Positions 11,755 to 20,257 of a DNA stretch of 64,000 nucleotides are shown here, one piece after another. Source of the stretch: CAIXSC01 sp046349855 (lineage in GTDB: Bacteria; Planctomycetota; Planctomycetia; Pirellulales; Pirellulaceae); assembly GCA_046349855.1 (NCBI GenBank), contig JAXMBM010000001.1, positions 62,001 to 126,000 of the forward strand, written 5' to 3'. Each line of letters opens with the position of its first letter. The stretch's first letter is position 1. A program made the translations under genes and the position numbers. The notes under the pieces are model-generated. The model saw only the letters and a list, made by a program, of their open reading frames with translations, ran no database searches and was not told the origin of the DNA.

Positions 11755-12723
11755 ATGAAAAACATGATGCGAAGTCTCTTGGTCCTCGTGGTTCTGGCCG
11801 CAGGCTCGATAGCCCAAGCCGCGGATCCTCAGCCAGCCTTCCGGGCGGTCGACTGCGAAGGCACGTACTCGCACCACTTGCAGGGCGTCTGCACGGACGA
11901 GAAGGAGTCGATCTTTTGGTGCTTCACGACGAAGCTCGTGAAGACGGATCGCAGTGGCCAGGTTGTGAAGCAGATTGACGTTGGCGATCACCACGGCGAC
12001 CTCTGCTTCCACGACGGCCAGGTATACGTGGCCGTAAACTTCGGCAAGTTCAACGACGCCGAGGGAAATGCCGACTCGTGGGTCTATGTTTACGACGCTG
12101 GCGACCTCGCTTTGCTGGCAAAACACAACACGCCCGAAGTCATCTATGGTGCGGGTGGCATCGCATACCACGATGGGAGATTTGTCGTCGTGGGTGGCTT
12201 GCCCGAAAATTTCAAGGGAAACAACGCCTACGAGTACAACGCTGAATTCAAGTTCGTGAAACTACATCGCCTCAAGAGTCTCGCTACGTTGATGGGCATC
12301 CAGACGGCAGCATTCGCAGACGGCCATTGGTGGTTCGGTTGCTACGGCGACCCCAAAATTCTCTTGAAAGAGGACGAGTCTTTCTCGGAAACAGGACGGC
12401 GGTTCGAATTCGATTGCTCCCTGGGGATCGTGCCGATTGGCGGCGGAAAATTCCTTGTCGCCCGTGGCACTTCGTCGAAGGAAAAAGGGTATACGGGAAG
12501 GTTGGTACTGGCCGAGGTAGACGAGCAGCAAGGGCTGAGACTTATTGAGCCGAAGCAGGGCAGCGTTTGCCCCGGAGGCGTCGTCGTTGGGCATGAGGGT
12601 CACCAAATGGGTTGTTGCCGCATCGACAACAAGAAAGACCGCTTTGGCGGCTCGCAGGGCGAAAGCCTCGACAGATTCCCAAAAACCACGGCAGTTTCTC
12701 CGAAATGGCCTCACCGGAAATAA
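11755..12723 (+). CDS. Secreted propeller-like protein of unknown function
   Basis: The product has 322 residues from the ATG that begins MKNMMRSLL; residues 1-22 are a signal peptide ending AQA-AD. The mature part has repeated beta-strand motifs of the type DVGDHHGDLCFHDGQVYVAV and IAYHDGRFVVVGG, suggesting a beta-propeller. I do not recognise a named family. Residues 57-234 are present again, decayed, at 14626-15158. The last 50 residues (after about 270) look unrelated in composition to the rest and may be a readthrough caused by insertion or rearrangement, so the gene may itself be 3'-damaged. It sits in the accessory segment between an IS3 remnant and tRNA-Arg. Confidence 0.6.
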   Translation: MKNMMRSLLVLVVLAAGSIAQAADPQPAFRAVDCEGTYSHHLQGVCTDEKESIFWCFTTKLVKTDRSGQVVKQIDVGDHHGDLCFHDGQVYVAVNFGKFNDAEGNADSWVYVYDAGDLALLAKHNTPEVIYGAGGIAYHDGRFVVVGGLPENFKGNNAYEYNAEFKFVKLHRLKSLATLMGIQTAAFADGHWWFGCYGDPKILLKEDESFSETGRRFEFDCSLGIVPIGGGKFLVARGTSSKEKGYTGRLVLAEVDEQQGLRLIEPKQGSVCPGGVVVGHEGHQMGCCRIDNKKDRFGGSQGESLDRFPKTTAVSPKWPHRK

Positions 12724-12825
12724 TGTCCTGTATTGCCGTTCTCTAGACCGGGACATATTCTTGAGTATGTTCCGTGAAGTCCGTTCCCAGGGTTGAACGA
12801 TGACAACTAGAGGCAGGGCAGCCGA

Positions 12826-13116
12826 ATGGCCTACACACTGCCGTTGACGGATGCCCTACGAAAAGCCCGCTGGAAGGTGAAGATTCGGGACAAAGAAACC
12901 CGTGAGCCGCCCCACGTCACCATCCTTCGGGGAACAGACGCATGGCGGATTGATCTGAGAAGCGAACGCTTCATGGATGACGAACCCGATCCAGCGGAAG
13001 TTCCAGTCGAGCTGATCGAACTCATCAAGGACAAGACCACTTGGCAACAACTGTGCAACCAGTGGGACGAGATGTATCCGAACAATCCGGTGTCCGAGGA
13101 TGAGAACGAGGAGTAG
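12826..13116 (+). CDS. Small hypothetical protein, first gene of a two-gene module
   Basis: A 96-residue soluble protein with no signal or membrane segment. The N-terminal part is basic (LRKARWKVKIRDKETREPPH) and the C-terminus strongly acidic (PNNPVSEDENEE). The core, PPHVTILRGTDAWRIDLRSE, reads like a small beta-sheet domain, vaguely like DUF4160-type proteins, but I cannot assign it. The stop codon lies 4 bp before the ATG of the XRE-type gene, so the two form an operon. The size, spacing and partner resemble toxin-antitoxin or small regulatory modules. That is inference only. Confidence 0.6.
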   Translation: MAYTLPLTDALRKARWKVKIRDKETREPPHVTILRGTDAWRIDLRSERFMDDEPDPAEVPVELIELIKDKTTWQQLCNQWDEMYPNNPVSEDENEE

Positions 13117-13120
13117 TGCG

Positions 13121-13945
13121 ATGGCCGTGAAACCAAAAGCAGTTCCAGGCAAAGGGACGATGATTCTGCTGGATCGACGCCCAAAGCGAGCAGCGGCGTT
13201 TGCCGGATTGCATCCGCAGATCGTTTCGTCGGTATCGGACCTCCGCAACTCCGTGGCACATGCGTCCAAGGACTCGGTTTGGGTCAGCTATGCGAGCGAT
13301 CTGACAGCGGCGCTTGTAAAGAGTGCGTCGATTACTCCGTCCACATTGGGAATGGGTGTGTTCATCCATTCTCTCGACATGAAAACCATTCCCGTTCTTA
13401 CGTCCTTGTTTCGACGGATTGCTTTTGCGGTCGATGGCGGATTCATCCCCGCAGAGGAACTGGCGGAAGTCTTGAAAACAGAGAATCGTGCGAACCTGCT
13501 GATCGGTGGCTTTGTGAACAACGCCACGCAGACGATCACGCTTTGGCGAGGCAACCTGGAGTCAATAACCGTGCCGTTCTCGGCCTTTGAGAAGTCAGGA
13601 AACGGTACCGAGCCGGACTTCAATGCCTTCTCGGTGATAGATTGCGGGCAAACGGTCAAGCTAGGCGACTACGAGGCAGCGGTGGACGCACTTCTCTATG
13701 AGTTCGATCCTGAGTATCGACGAGCGATGTCGAAGAAACGATTACAGGAGGATCGTTCGTTCGGCGCTGCGCTTCGTCGTCTTCGTAAGCAACGGGGTCT
13801 TCGTCGAGAAGACTTTGAGCCTGATGTTGCTGCGAAGACGGTTGCCCGGATCGAGCAAGGAAAGGTGACTCGCATCCAGAAGTCGACGCTCGAATCGCTC
13901 GCCAAGCATCTTTCGGTCGAGCCACAAGAAATCGACAACTTCTGA
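13121..13945 (+). CDS. XRE-type protein with C-terminal helix-turn-helix
   Basis: The product has 274 residues from the ATG beginning MAVKPKAV, with GGAG a few bases upstream overlapping the previous stop. Residues 1-210 form an unrecognised mixed alpha/beta domain (SVSDLRNSVAHASKDSVWVS; FIHSLDMKTIPVLTSLFRR). Residues 213-274 are a helix-turn-helix of the Xre/lambda-repressor type (FGAALRRLRKQRGLRRED ... KTVARIEQG ... LESLAKHLSVEP). Most XRE regulators carry this domain at the N-terminus. The likely role is DNA binding and autoregulation of the pair, with the N-terminal domain acting as sensor, antitoxin or effector. That is an inference from architecture and position. Confidence 0.7.
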   Translation: MAVKPKAVPGKGTMILLDRRPKRAAAFAGLHPQIVSSVSDLRNSVAHASKDSVWVSYASDLTAALVKSASITPSTLGMGVFIHSLDMKTIPVLTSLFRRIAFAVDGGFIPAEELAEVLKTENRANLLIGGFVNNATQTITLWRGNLESITVPFSAFEKSGNGTEPDFNAFSVIDCGQTVKLGDYEAAVDALLYEFDPEYRRAMSKKRLQEDRSFGAALRRLRKQRGLRREDFEPDVAAKTVARIEQGKVTRIQKSTLESLAKHLSVEPQEIDNF

Positions 13946-13969
13946 GGATGCGGAGAAATGGACTCCCCT

Positions 13970-14212
13970 CTTCGGACCAACGGATATCCGATGTTTCTGG
14001 TGGGCGCGGGTGTCAAGGCGGGTTTCACCTACGGCGCGACCGACGAGTATGGAATACGCGCGGTCGAAGGGAAAATGCATACGACCGACTTTCACGCGAC
14101 GCTGCTCGCACTCATGGGACTCGACCACGAACAGTTGGTCTACACCTATGCGGGTCGGGACTTCCGCCTGACCGACGTTCGCGGACAGGTCGCCCAGGAG
14201 ATTTTCGCGTGA
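13970..14212 (+). pseudogene. C-terminal remnant of a DUF1501 gene
   Basis: About 80 codons align with the end of the intact DUF1501 protein at 3026-4444. They share FTYGATDEYGIRAVEGKMH, then GLDHEQLVYTYAGRDFRL and a matching terminus before the stop. The N-terminal 80% of the gene is absent, and it begins abruptly after the XRE gene, so it marks a recombination junction in the accessory segment. Confidence 0.8.
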
Positions 14213-14216
14213 TCGG

Positions 14217-14440
14217 TCCGACAGCTCGACCAATGCCACGGTCGCGAAGCCATCCACCATGTGGACCCATTCCTGCGCGGCCAGCACGGTTCGCAACTCG
14301 GGCAGGCTGTGGGCCGTGACCTCCTGGAACGCGACGACGTCGGGGTCGTGAGTGGCCAGGGCCTCTATTTGCTGCTGGGTGCGACTGTGGCGGCCGTTGA
14401 GGTTCCAAGTGATCGGTTCGGAGTTGGAGAAGAATTGGAA
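14217..14440 (-). pseudogene. Fragment of an endonuclease/exonuclease/phosphatase-family gene
   Basis: On the minus strand about 70 codons match the start of an EEP-superfamily domain: ITWNLNGRH, then HDPDVVAFQEV containing the conserved metal-binding Gln-Glu pair. No other EEP motifs follow; the frame runs into antisense of the DUF1501 remnant. It is therefore a truncated gene piece. Confidence 0.65.
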
Positions 14441-14625
14441 CGGCACGCTCTGCTTCGCCAATCTTGTCGTCGAGCCGCTGGCGGGCGTTTCGTGGCGATC
14501 TCCCAAACGCTGCGGCATTCGGTGATTTCCCTGGATGAAAGCACAACCGAGTCAAAATGGTCGAAGACGCCACAGGTCTGCTTCAAATCGGCGGCTGAAA
14601 TGAATCGCTGCATCGAATTGACTCG

Positions 14626-15158
14626 TTCACGACGAAGCTCGTGAAGACGGATCGCAGTGGCCAGGTTGTGAAGCAGATTGACGTTGGCGATCACCACGGC
14701 AACCTCTGCTTCCACAACGGCCAGGTATACGTGGCCGTAAACTTCGGCAAGTTCAACGACGCCGAGGGAAATGCCGACTCGTGGGTCTTTGTTTACGACG
14801 CTGGCAACCTCGCTTTGCTGGCAAAGCACAACACGCCCGAAGTCATCTATGGTGCGGGTGGCATCGCATACCACGATCGGAGATTTGTCGTCGTGGGTGG
14901 CTGGCCCGAAAAGTTCAAGGGAAACAACGCCTACGAGTACGACGCTGAATTCAAGTTCGTGAAACTACATCGCCTCAAGAGTCTCACTACGTTGATGGGC
15001 ATCCAGACGGCGGCGTTCGCAGACGGCCATTGGTGGTTCGGTTGCTACGGCGACCCCAAAATTCTCTTGAAAGAGGACGAGTCTTTCTCGGAAACAGGAC
15101 GGCGGTTCGAATTCGATTGCTCCCTGAGGATCGTGCCGATTGGCGGCGGGAAATTCCT
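14626..15158 (+). pseudogene. Decayed partial copy of the 11755-12723 gene
   Basis: These 533 bp repeat 11923-12455 at a constant offset of 2703 bp with about 14 substitutions by eye (roughly 97% identity), many of them amino-acid changing. The copy lacks the signal peptide and the 3' end. It remains in frame but has no start signal, so it is best treated as a pseudogene made by segmental duplication. Confidence 0.85.
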
Positions 15159-15159
15159 C

Positions 15160-15435
15160 ATGCAGGACCAGCGGCGAATCGACGAAACGCCACTTGTCGA
15201 AGGCCCTCATGCGGGAGATGTCGGCCGCCGCCGCCCGGAGGTTGTTCAGCACCATCGCACCCAGGTTGTCCTCGGCGTGCAGCAAGACGACACCGGCAGC
15301 AGGAATCGCTCCTTCGCTGTTAGGCATTGCCCGTCCCGTTGTAGTACGGGTTGCAAGGTCATCGGTGACGGTGGACTTGCCGCACCCTGATTCACCATCA
15401 ATGACCTTGATCGCCCCGCAGGGAACTCGATTGCC
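15160..15435 (-). pseudogene. Fragment of an AAA-type (RepA/AAA_25-like) ATPase gene
   Basis: The minus strand encodes a Walker A segment, KVIDGESGCGKSTVTDDLAT, followed by VVLLHAEDNLGAMVLNNLRA, the pattern of RepA-like AAA_25 ATPases found in phages, plasmids and islands. The sequence is cut after about 90 codons at the junction with the duplicated propeller fragment. The rest of the gene is absent. Confidence 0.65.
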
Positions 15436-15645
15436 GAGGCGGAGTGGGCCTATGGCCGAGAAGTGAGAACTCGTTCAGCAACTCACCGCGGAGCTAGCCG
15501 AGCGGAAGCCGGCCGAGGAGTGAACAACTCCGCCCCCCTCGGATCGGCAAGATCAGGGGCGCAAAGCGGGTCCGAAACAGCCCCGTCTTGGGACATCCTG
15601 AGAAATGGTCTTGGCCGACCGGAAGTGGCTCGACCAAGAAACGAC

Positions 15646-15672
15646 ACAACCCCTTGGTAATCACGGGGTTGT
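15646..15672 (-). terminator. Hairpin downstream of tRNA-Arg
   Basis: A perfect 8-bp stem (ACAACCCC/GGGGTTGT on the minus strand) with an 11-nt loop starts 5 nt after the tRNA 3' end, followed by GTCGTTTCTT. It is a probable intrinsic terminator or processing hairpin of the tRNA, with a modest U tract. Confidence 0.6.
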
Positions 15673-15676
15673 CGAG

Positions 15677-15750
<74 letters not shown>

Positions 15751-16162
15751 GCCGGTAATTGCCGCCGGGGTTTCGACGCCCGGGAGGACAACCAAATGCC
15801 CGCCGGGGTTCACCCTGGCAACGACCGCCGAGTAATCTACCTGACAGGGCGTCGGGATTCAACGGGCGGGACGGGAGGCCGACCTCCCGGTCCAGAACGC
15901 TCGCCCGGCCCCGTTGCCACTCGCCGGCCGGCACCTCCCGCAGGGCACCGTTCTGCCGGCGGTCGCCTGCGCTGCCCGACAACGTCCTCGCCGCGATCGG
16001 GAAGCGCCGCGGTCCGGGAGCGCCACGGTCGGGGAGCGCCGCGGTGGCGAGTTTTCCCCGGAATTCGGCCGCAACCCACTCGCGGCAGATTGGTTTGATA
16101 TCGTGACGGGACTCAGCGAGTCCGCTGGTGACGGGATCTGTTCGCTTCAAGGGAATCGTGCC
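15751..16162. other. Intergenic region between tRNA-Arg and DUF1549 gene
   Basis: This is 412 bp of very GC-rich sequence. It contains three imperfect 16-17-bp repeats of GGGAGCGCCGCGGT type at about 15999-16047. Long frames on both strands cross it but lack family similarity; I chose not to extend the DUF1549 gene into it. It must contain the tRNA promoter and the promoter of the DUF1549/DUF1501 pair. Confidence 0.5.
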
Positions 16163-17881
16163 ATGCGACACTACCATGTCAGAGGCCGGACGGGACGAAG
16201 AATCGGTTGGGGAACGATGCTGGCCACCACCCTGCTGGCCACCGGCCTGTTGGCCAGTTCGGTCACCGCTGCCGCCGAGGACCGCGGCCCACCCGTTGAC
16301 TCTCCCGCCAAGGAACTCGCCTCTCGCGCCGCCCACACGGCTCGGGAGGTCGACCGGTTGCTGGCCGAGGAGACCAAGGCGGGAACCGCCGCGGCCGGTC
16401 CGGCCGTGCCGCGGGTCGGCGATGAAACATTCCTCCGCCGCCTGTCGCTCGACCTGATCGGGCGTCCCCCGTCCCCCGAAGAGACCACGCTGTTTGCCCT
16501 CGATACGTCCCCCGCCAAACGCGCTACCCTGGTCGAGAAACTCCTGGCCGACCAACGTTACGGAGAGAACTGGGCTCGGTACTGGCGGGATGTCATTTTC
16601 TATCGCCGCACCGAGGAGCGATCGATCATCGGCGCCGAATCGTGCGCCGACTTCCTCGCAGAGAAACTCAATGCCAACGCTCGCTGGGACGAAGTCGCCA
16701 CCGCTCTGATCACGGCCACGGGGGACGTCGAGGAGAACGGCGCCACCGGCCTGCTGTTCGCGCATCGCGGCGAGCCCGAAGCGGTCGTGGCCGAGGTGAC
16801 GCGGATCTTCAGCGGCATTCAGATCTCGTGCGCTCAATGCCACGATCATCCCACCGACCGCTGGAAGCGCGATCAGTTTCACAAGATGGCCGCCTTCTTC
16901 CCCCGCATCGCTCTGCGACCCAATCCACAACAGGGACCGCGGAGCTTCACCATCGCGGTAACGGATTTCGAACCCCGCTTCCGTCCGCGCAATGCCATGC
17001 AGCGCGTGCAAGGGTCGCTGGAGCACTACATGCCCGACCTGAATGACCCTCAGGCCAAGGGGACACTCATGCAGCCGGTCTTTTTCGTCAGTGGCCAGAC
17101 GCTCGACGTCGGCACCAAAGATGCCGACCGCCGCGGGCAGTTCTCCCAGTGGCTCACCGGGCGCGACAACCCCTGGTTTGCCCGAGCCCTGGTCAATCGC
17201 CTGTGGTCGGAACTTGTCGGGGAAGGTTTCTACGAACCGGTCGACGACATGGGTCCCGACCGGGAATGCTCGGCGCCTCAGACGCTCGACTACCTGTCCC
17301 AGTCGTTCGCGGCCAGCGGTTACGACGTGAAACAGCTGTTTCGCACGATCGTGGCGACCGAGGCCTATCAGCGGGAGAGCCGCAGCCGACGTCAACCGGA
17401 AGATCCGCCGTTCGCCGCCAACACTTCCCAGCGACTCCGCGGTGATCAGCTCTTCAATCAGCTGATCGCGCTGCTGGGAGTCTCGGAAGGGGAGGCGGGC
17501 CGCGGAGGGCCGGCCGGTGGACCTCCGGGACTCCGCCGAGGCCCGCGAGCGCAGTTCAACGCGGTGTTCGGCTACGATCCGAGCAGCCCGCGCGACGAAA
17601 TCACGGGCTCGATTCAGCAGGCCCTGATCCTGATGAACTCGCCGCTCATCAACGGCGCCCTGAACGGCCAGCGCGGTACGCTCGCCCGGCTCCTCCGCGA
17701 CATCCCTCAGGACGATGATCTCACGACGGAACTCTACCTGCGGGCGCTGGGGCGGGAACCGGCGGAACAGGAACTCCGCACCTGCCGCGACTATGTCCGT
17801 GAAGTGGGACAGCGTCGCGAGGCGTTCGAAGACATCCTGTGGTCGCTGGTCAATTCCACCGAATTCCTCCACCGCAAATAA
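16163..17881 (+). CDS. DUF1549/DUF1553 domain-containing protein
   Basis: The product has 572 residues from the ATG beginning MRHYHVRGRTGRR, followed by a long hydrophobic signal (about 16-38). It lacks the N-terminal cytochrome (PSCyt1) module found in the 4448-7003 protein. DUF1549 occupies about residues 60-260 with LRRLSLDLIGRPPSPEE and the CxxCH motif CAQCHDHP at 223-230. DUF1553 follows (NPWFARALVNRLWSELVGEG) to the typical end LVNSTEFLHRK. A Gly/Arg-rich loop (about 450-475) is an insertion. It is followed after 175 bp by a DUF1501 gene in the same orientation, the usual planctomycete pairing. It is exported; its biochemical role is unknown. Confidence 0.9.
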   Translation: MRHYHVRGRTGRRIGWGTMLATTLLATGLLASSVTAAAEDRGPPVDSPAKELASRAAHTAREVDRLLAEETKAGTAAAGPAVPRVGDETFLRRLSLDLIGRPPSPEETTLFALDTSPAKRATLVEKLLADQRYGENWARYWRDVIFYRRTEERSIIGAESCADFLAEKLNANARWDEVATALITATGDVEENGATGLLFAHRGEPEAVVAEVTRIFSGIQISCAQCHDHPTDRWKRDQFHKMAAFFPRIALRPNPQQGPRSFTIAVTDFEPRFRPRNAMQRVQGSLEHYMPDLNDPQAKGTLMQPVFFVSGQTLDVGTKDADRRGQFSQWLTGRDNPWFARALVNRLWSELVGEGFYEPVDDMGPDRECSAPQTLDYLSQSFAASGYDVKQLFRTIVATEAYQRESRSRRQPEDPPFAANTSQRLRGDQLFNQLIALLGVSEGEAGRGGPAGGPPGLRRGPRAQFNAVFGYDPSSPRDEITGSIQQALILMNSPLINGALNGQRGTLARLLRDIPQDDDLTTELYLRALGREPAEQELRTCRDYVREVGQRREAFEDILWSLVNSTEFLHRK

Positions 17882-18056
17882 GGCGCCGGTCGCGGCATCG
17901 ATTCGCGAGCCGCCTCGCCAGCCGCTCGTGATACCAACTTCGCACCGGCGACGCGCGACGTGCAGTCGCTCTCGATCACAGATTCACTTAACGGCCCGAT
18001 CAGCACGATTTGACCGCACAGCAGGCATCCCTCTACCGTTCGTCACGAGGTGTCCC

Positions 18057-19355
18057 ATGCGTTACCTGATTCAACGACAAGCCCGCGTCACCTGTGGCTC
18101 CGACGGCACGGTGCGAAGACGCAACTTCCTGCGCGCCCTGACCTGGGGTGCCGCCGCTGGCGGTGCGCTGAGTTTCCCGCAGTTCGTGGCCGCCAACGCG
18201 CCCACGCTCCGGCGGCAAGGCAAAGCCTGCATCCTGCTGTGGATGCAGGGAGGACCGAGCCAGTTTGAAACCTGGTCGCCGCTCCCGGATCACGAGAATG
18301 GTGGCGGGACCAAGGCGATCTCGACCGCCGTCTCCGGCGTGCAGGTGTCGGAGAATCTGCCCAAGCTGGCTCAGACCCTGGGGGATCTGTGCGTGATCCG
18401 TTCGGTCACGAGCAAGGAGGGGAATCACCCGCGCGCCACGCAATTGCTCCACACGGGCTATCTGCCTGTTCCGACGGTCAAGCATCCAACGCTGGGCGCC
18501 ATCGTCGCCAAGGAACTGGGGAACCCGCTGGATGATTTGCCGGGTTTCGTCCGGATCGGCCGCACACGCAGCTCGGATGGCGGTGGGCTCCTGGGGGTCG
18601 AATACGATCCGTTTCTGCACACCGATCCGAGCCGACTGCCGGACAACGCCGCACTGACCACCGACGACACCCGCTATCAGCGCCGCCTCAAGCTGCTCGG
18701 CCGACTCGACACCGAATATGCGTCGCGCGGCGGCCAACAGGAAGTCGCCGACCATCGCAAGCTGTACGACAAGGCGGCCAAGATGGTGCTGAGTCCGCGG
18801 ATGGAGGCGTTCGATCTGGGCAAAGAACCCGCGTCCATGCGCACGGCCTACGGGGAGAGTGAATTCGGTCAGGGCTGCCTGCTGGCACGTCGGCTGGTCG
18901 AAGCAGGTGTCCCCTGCGTCGAAGTCGGGCTGGGCAATTGGGACACGCATGAAAGCAATGCCGACCGCTGTCGCGCACTCTGCGAACAGCTCGATGGCCC
19001 CGCCGCTCAGCTGATCGCCGATCTCAAGCAGCGCGGTCTGCTCGACCAGACCCTTGTCATCTGGATGGGCGAGTTCGGCCGTACCCCACGCCTCAACCCG
19101 CGTGGCGGCCGGGATCATTATCCGCGCGCGTTTTCCGCGGCGCTGGCGGGCGGCGGCGTCCGCGGTGGCCAGGTGATCGGCGCCACCGACCCGACCGGGA
19201 CGGATGTCCGCGAACAGCCCGTCACCGTCCCGGATCTGTTCCGGTCGTTCTGCCACAGCCTGCAGATCAGCCCGGACAAGGAGAACATGAGCAGCATCGG
19301 CCGGCCGATCAAGATTGTCGACGGCGGGGAGGTCATTCCCGGTCTGTTCGGCTGA
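18057..19355 (+). CDS. DUF1501 domain-containing protein (Tat-exported)
   Basis: The product has 432 residues from the ATG beginning MRYLIQRQARV; the frame is open upstream but without signal features. A twin-arginine signal (RRRNFLRALTWGAAAGG) begins near residue 20. DUF1501 landmarks are WMQGGPSQFETWSP, the CLLARRLVEAGVPCVEVG segment, WMGEFGRTPRLNPRGGRDHY and the terminal PIKIVDGGEVIPGLFG. The family has an alkaline-phosphatase/sulfatase-like fold but no proven activity. Its partner is the DUF1549/1553 gene just upstream. Terminal sequence differs from the YAGRDFRL type at 3026, so the two DUF1501 proteins belong to different subgroups. Confidence 0.9.
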   Translation: MRYLIQRQARVTCGSDGTVRRRNFLRALTWGAAAGGALSFPQFVAANAPTLRRQGKACILLWMQGGPSQFETWSPLPDHENGGGTKAISTAVSGVQVSENLPKLAQTLGDLCVIRSVTSKEGNHPRATQLLHTGYLPVPTVKHPTLGAIVAKELGNPLDDLPGFVRIGRTRSSDGGGLLGVEYDPFLHTDPSRLPDNAALTTDDTRYQRRLKLLGRLDTEYASRGGQQEVADHRKLYDKAAKMVLSPRMEAFDLGKEPASMRTAYGESEFGQGCLLARRLVEAGVPCVEVGLGNWDTHESNADRCRALCEQLDGPAAQLIADLKQRGLLDQTLVIWMGEFGRTPRLNPRGGRDHYPRAFSAALAGGGVRGGQVIGATDPTGTDVREQPVTVPDLFRSFCHSLQISPDKENMSSIGRPIKIVDGGEVIPGLFG

Positions 19356-19615
19356 TCGGGGCTCGACCCGCGTAGCAACCTGCTGCTCCGCGGGCCCCGG
19401 AAGGAGGGGGATCGAGCCGGACGGACGGCGGCGCCGAGGTGCGTCCGGCGCGTTCCTCCTGCCTGCCGGAACGGCTATGACGGATGTGCCTGCCTGAACG
19501 GTTGAGGAATCGGAACCAAGGGACACCCGGCGATGGCCCGATCTTTATCGTTGGGTACAATCCCAGAATGAGCCCGCTGAGCTCCTTCCCGACGATCTTT
19601 CCCGCGAGGCCCGCC

Positions 19616-20212
19616 ATGACGAACGATGCCACACCCCCGAATCCACCCTCCGAAGGTGGCGGCCCCCCCAGCGAACAGGTACGCGTCCAGCACATCACCG
19701 CTCGGGTTCCCGAGAACGTGAGTCGCGGAGCGTTCAGCACGGGCATGATCGTGATGACGGGCGGCACCGAGTTCATTCTGGATTTCATTCAGAACATCGG
19801 CCATCCGCCGCAGGTCGCCGCGCGGATCGTCATGCCGCACGCCACGCTGCCCCAGTTCATCCAAGCGCTGCGCACCAACCTGGACATGTACGTCCAGCGA
19901 TTCGGCCAGCCACCAGAATTGCCTCGGCCCCAACCCGGAGCTCGCCAACCGACCGCGCAAGAGATCTACGACGAACTGAAGATGCCCGACGCGCTGCTCA
20001 GCGGCGCCTACGCCAATGGCGTCATGATCGGCCACACGGCGGCCGAGTTCAAACTCGACTTCCTCACCAACCTGTTTCCCCACTCCGCCGTCTCGTCCCG
20101 CGTCTACCTGTCGGCGCCGCAGGTTCCCCGTATTCTGGAATCGCTGACCAACACCTTTCAGCAGTTTCAGCAGCGGCTCCGTCCGCCTCCCTCGCCACCG
20201 GAAACTCCCTGA
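19616..20212 (+). CDS. Double DUF3467 protein
   Basis: The product has 198 residues from the ATG beginning MTNDATPPNP. DUF3467 proteins are usually about 100 residues with a single domain. Here the domain is present twice: residues 39-95 (GAFSTGMIVMTGGTEFILDF, then AARIVMPHATLPQFIQALR) and residues 129-187 (GAYANGVMIGHTAAEFKLDF, then SSRVYLSAPQVPRILESL), joined by a Pro-rich linker. The protein is cytosolic, with no signal. The family function is unknown; both copies keep the hydrophobic strand-helix pattern but have diverged from each other. It stands alone between the DUF1501 gene and a convergent PQQ-propeller gene. Confidence 0.8.
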   Translation: MTNDATPPNPPSEGGGPPSEQVRVQHITARVPENVSRGAFSTGMIVMTGGTEFILDFIQNIGHPPQVAARIVMPHATLPQFIQALRTNLDMYVQRFGQPPELPRPQPGARQPTAQEIYDELKMPDALLSGAYANGVMIGHTAAEFKLDFLTNLFPHSAVSSRVYLSAPQVPRILESLTNTFQQFQQRLRPPPSPPETP

Positions 20213-20257
20213 GCACGCAGCGGTGGAGTGACGATCCGTTCCCGACCGGCCGGGCGG

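Noticed and set aside
12545..12796. Plus-strand 83-codon frame overlapping the end of the propeller-like gene
   Set aside because: No ribosome site or recognisable motif; likely shadow, although the tail of the propeller gene itself is doubtful.
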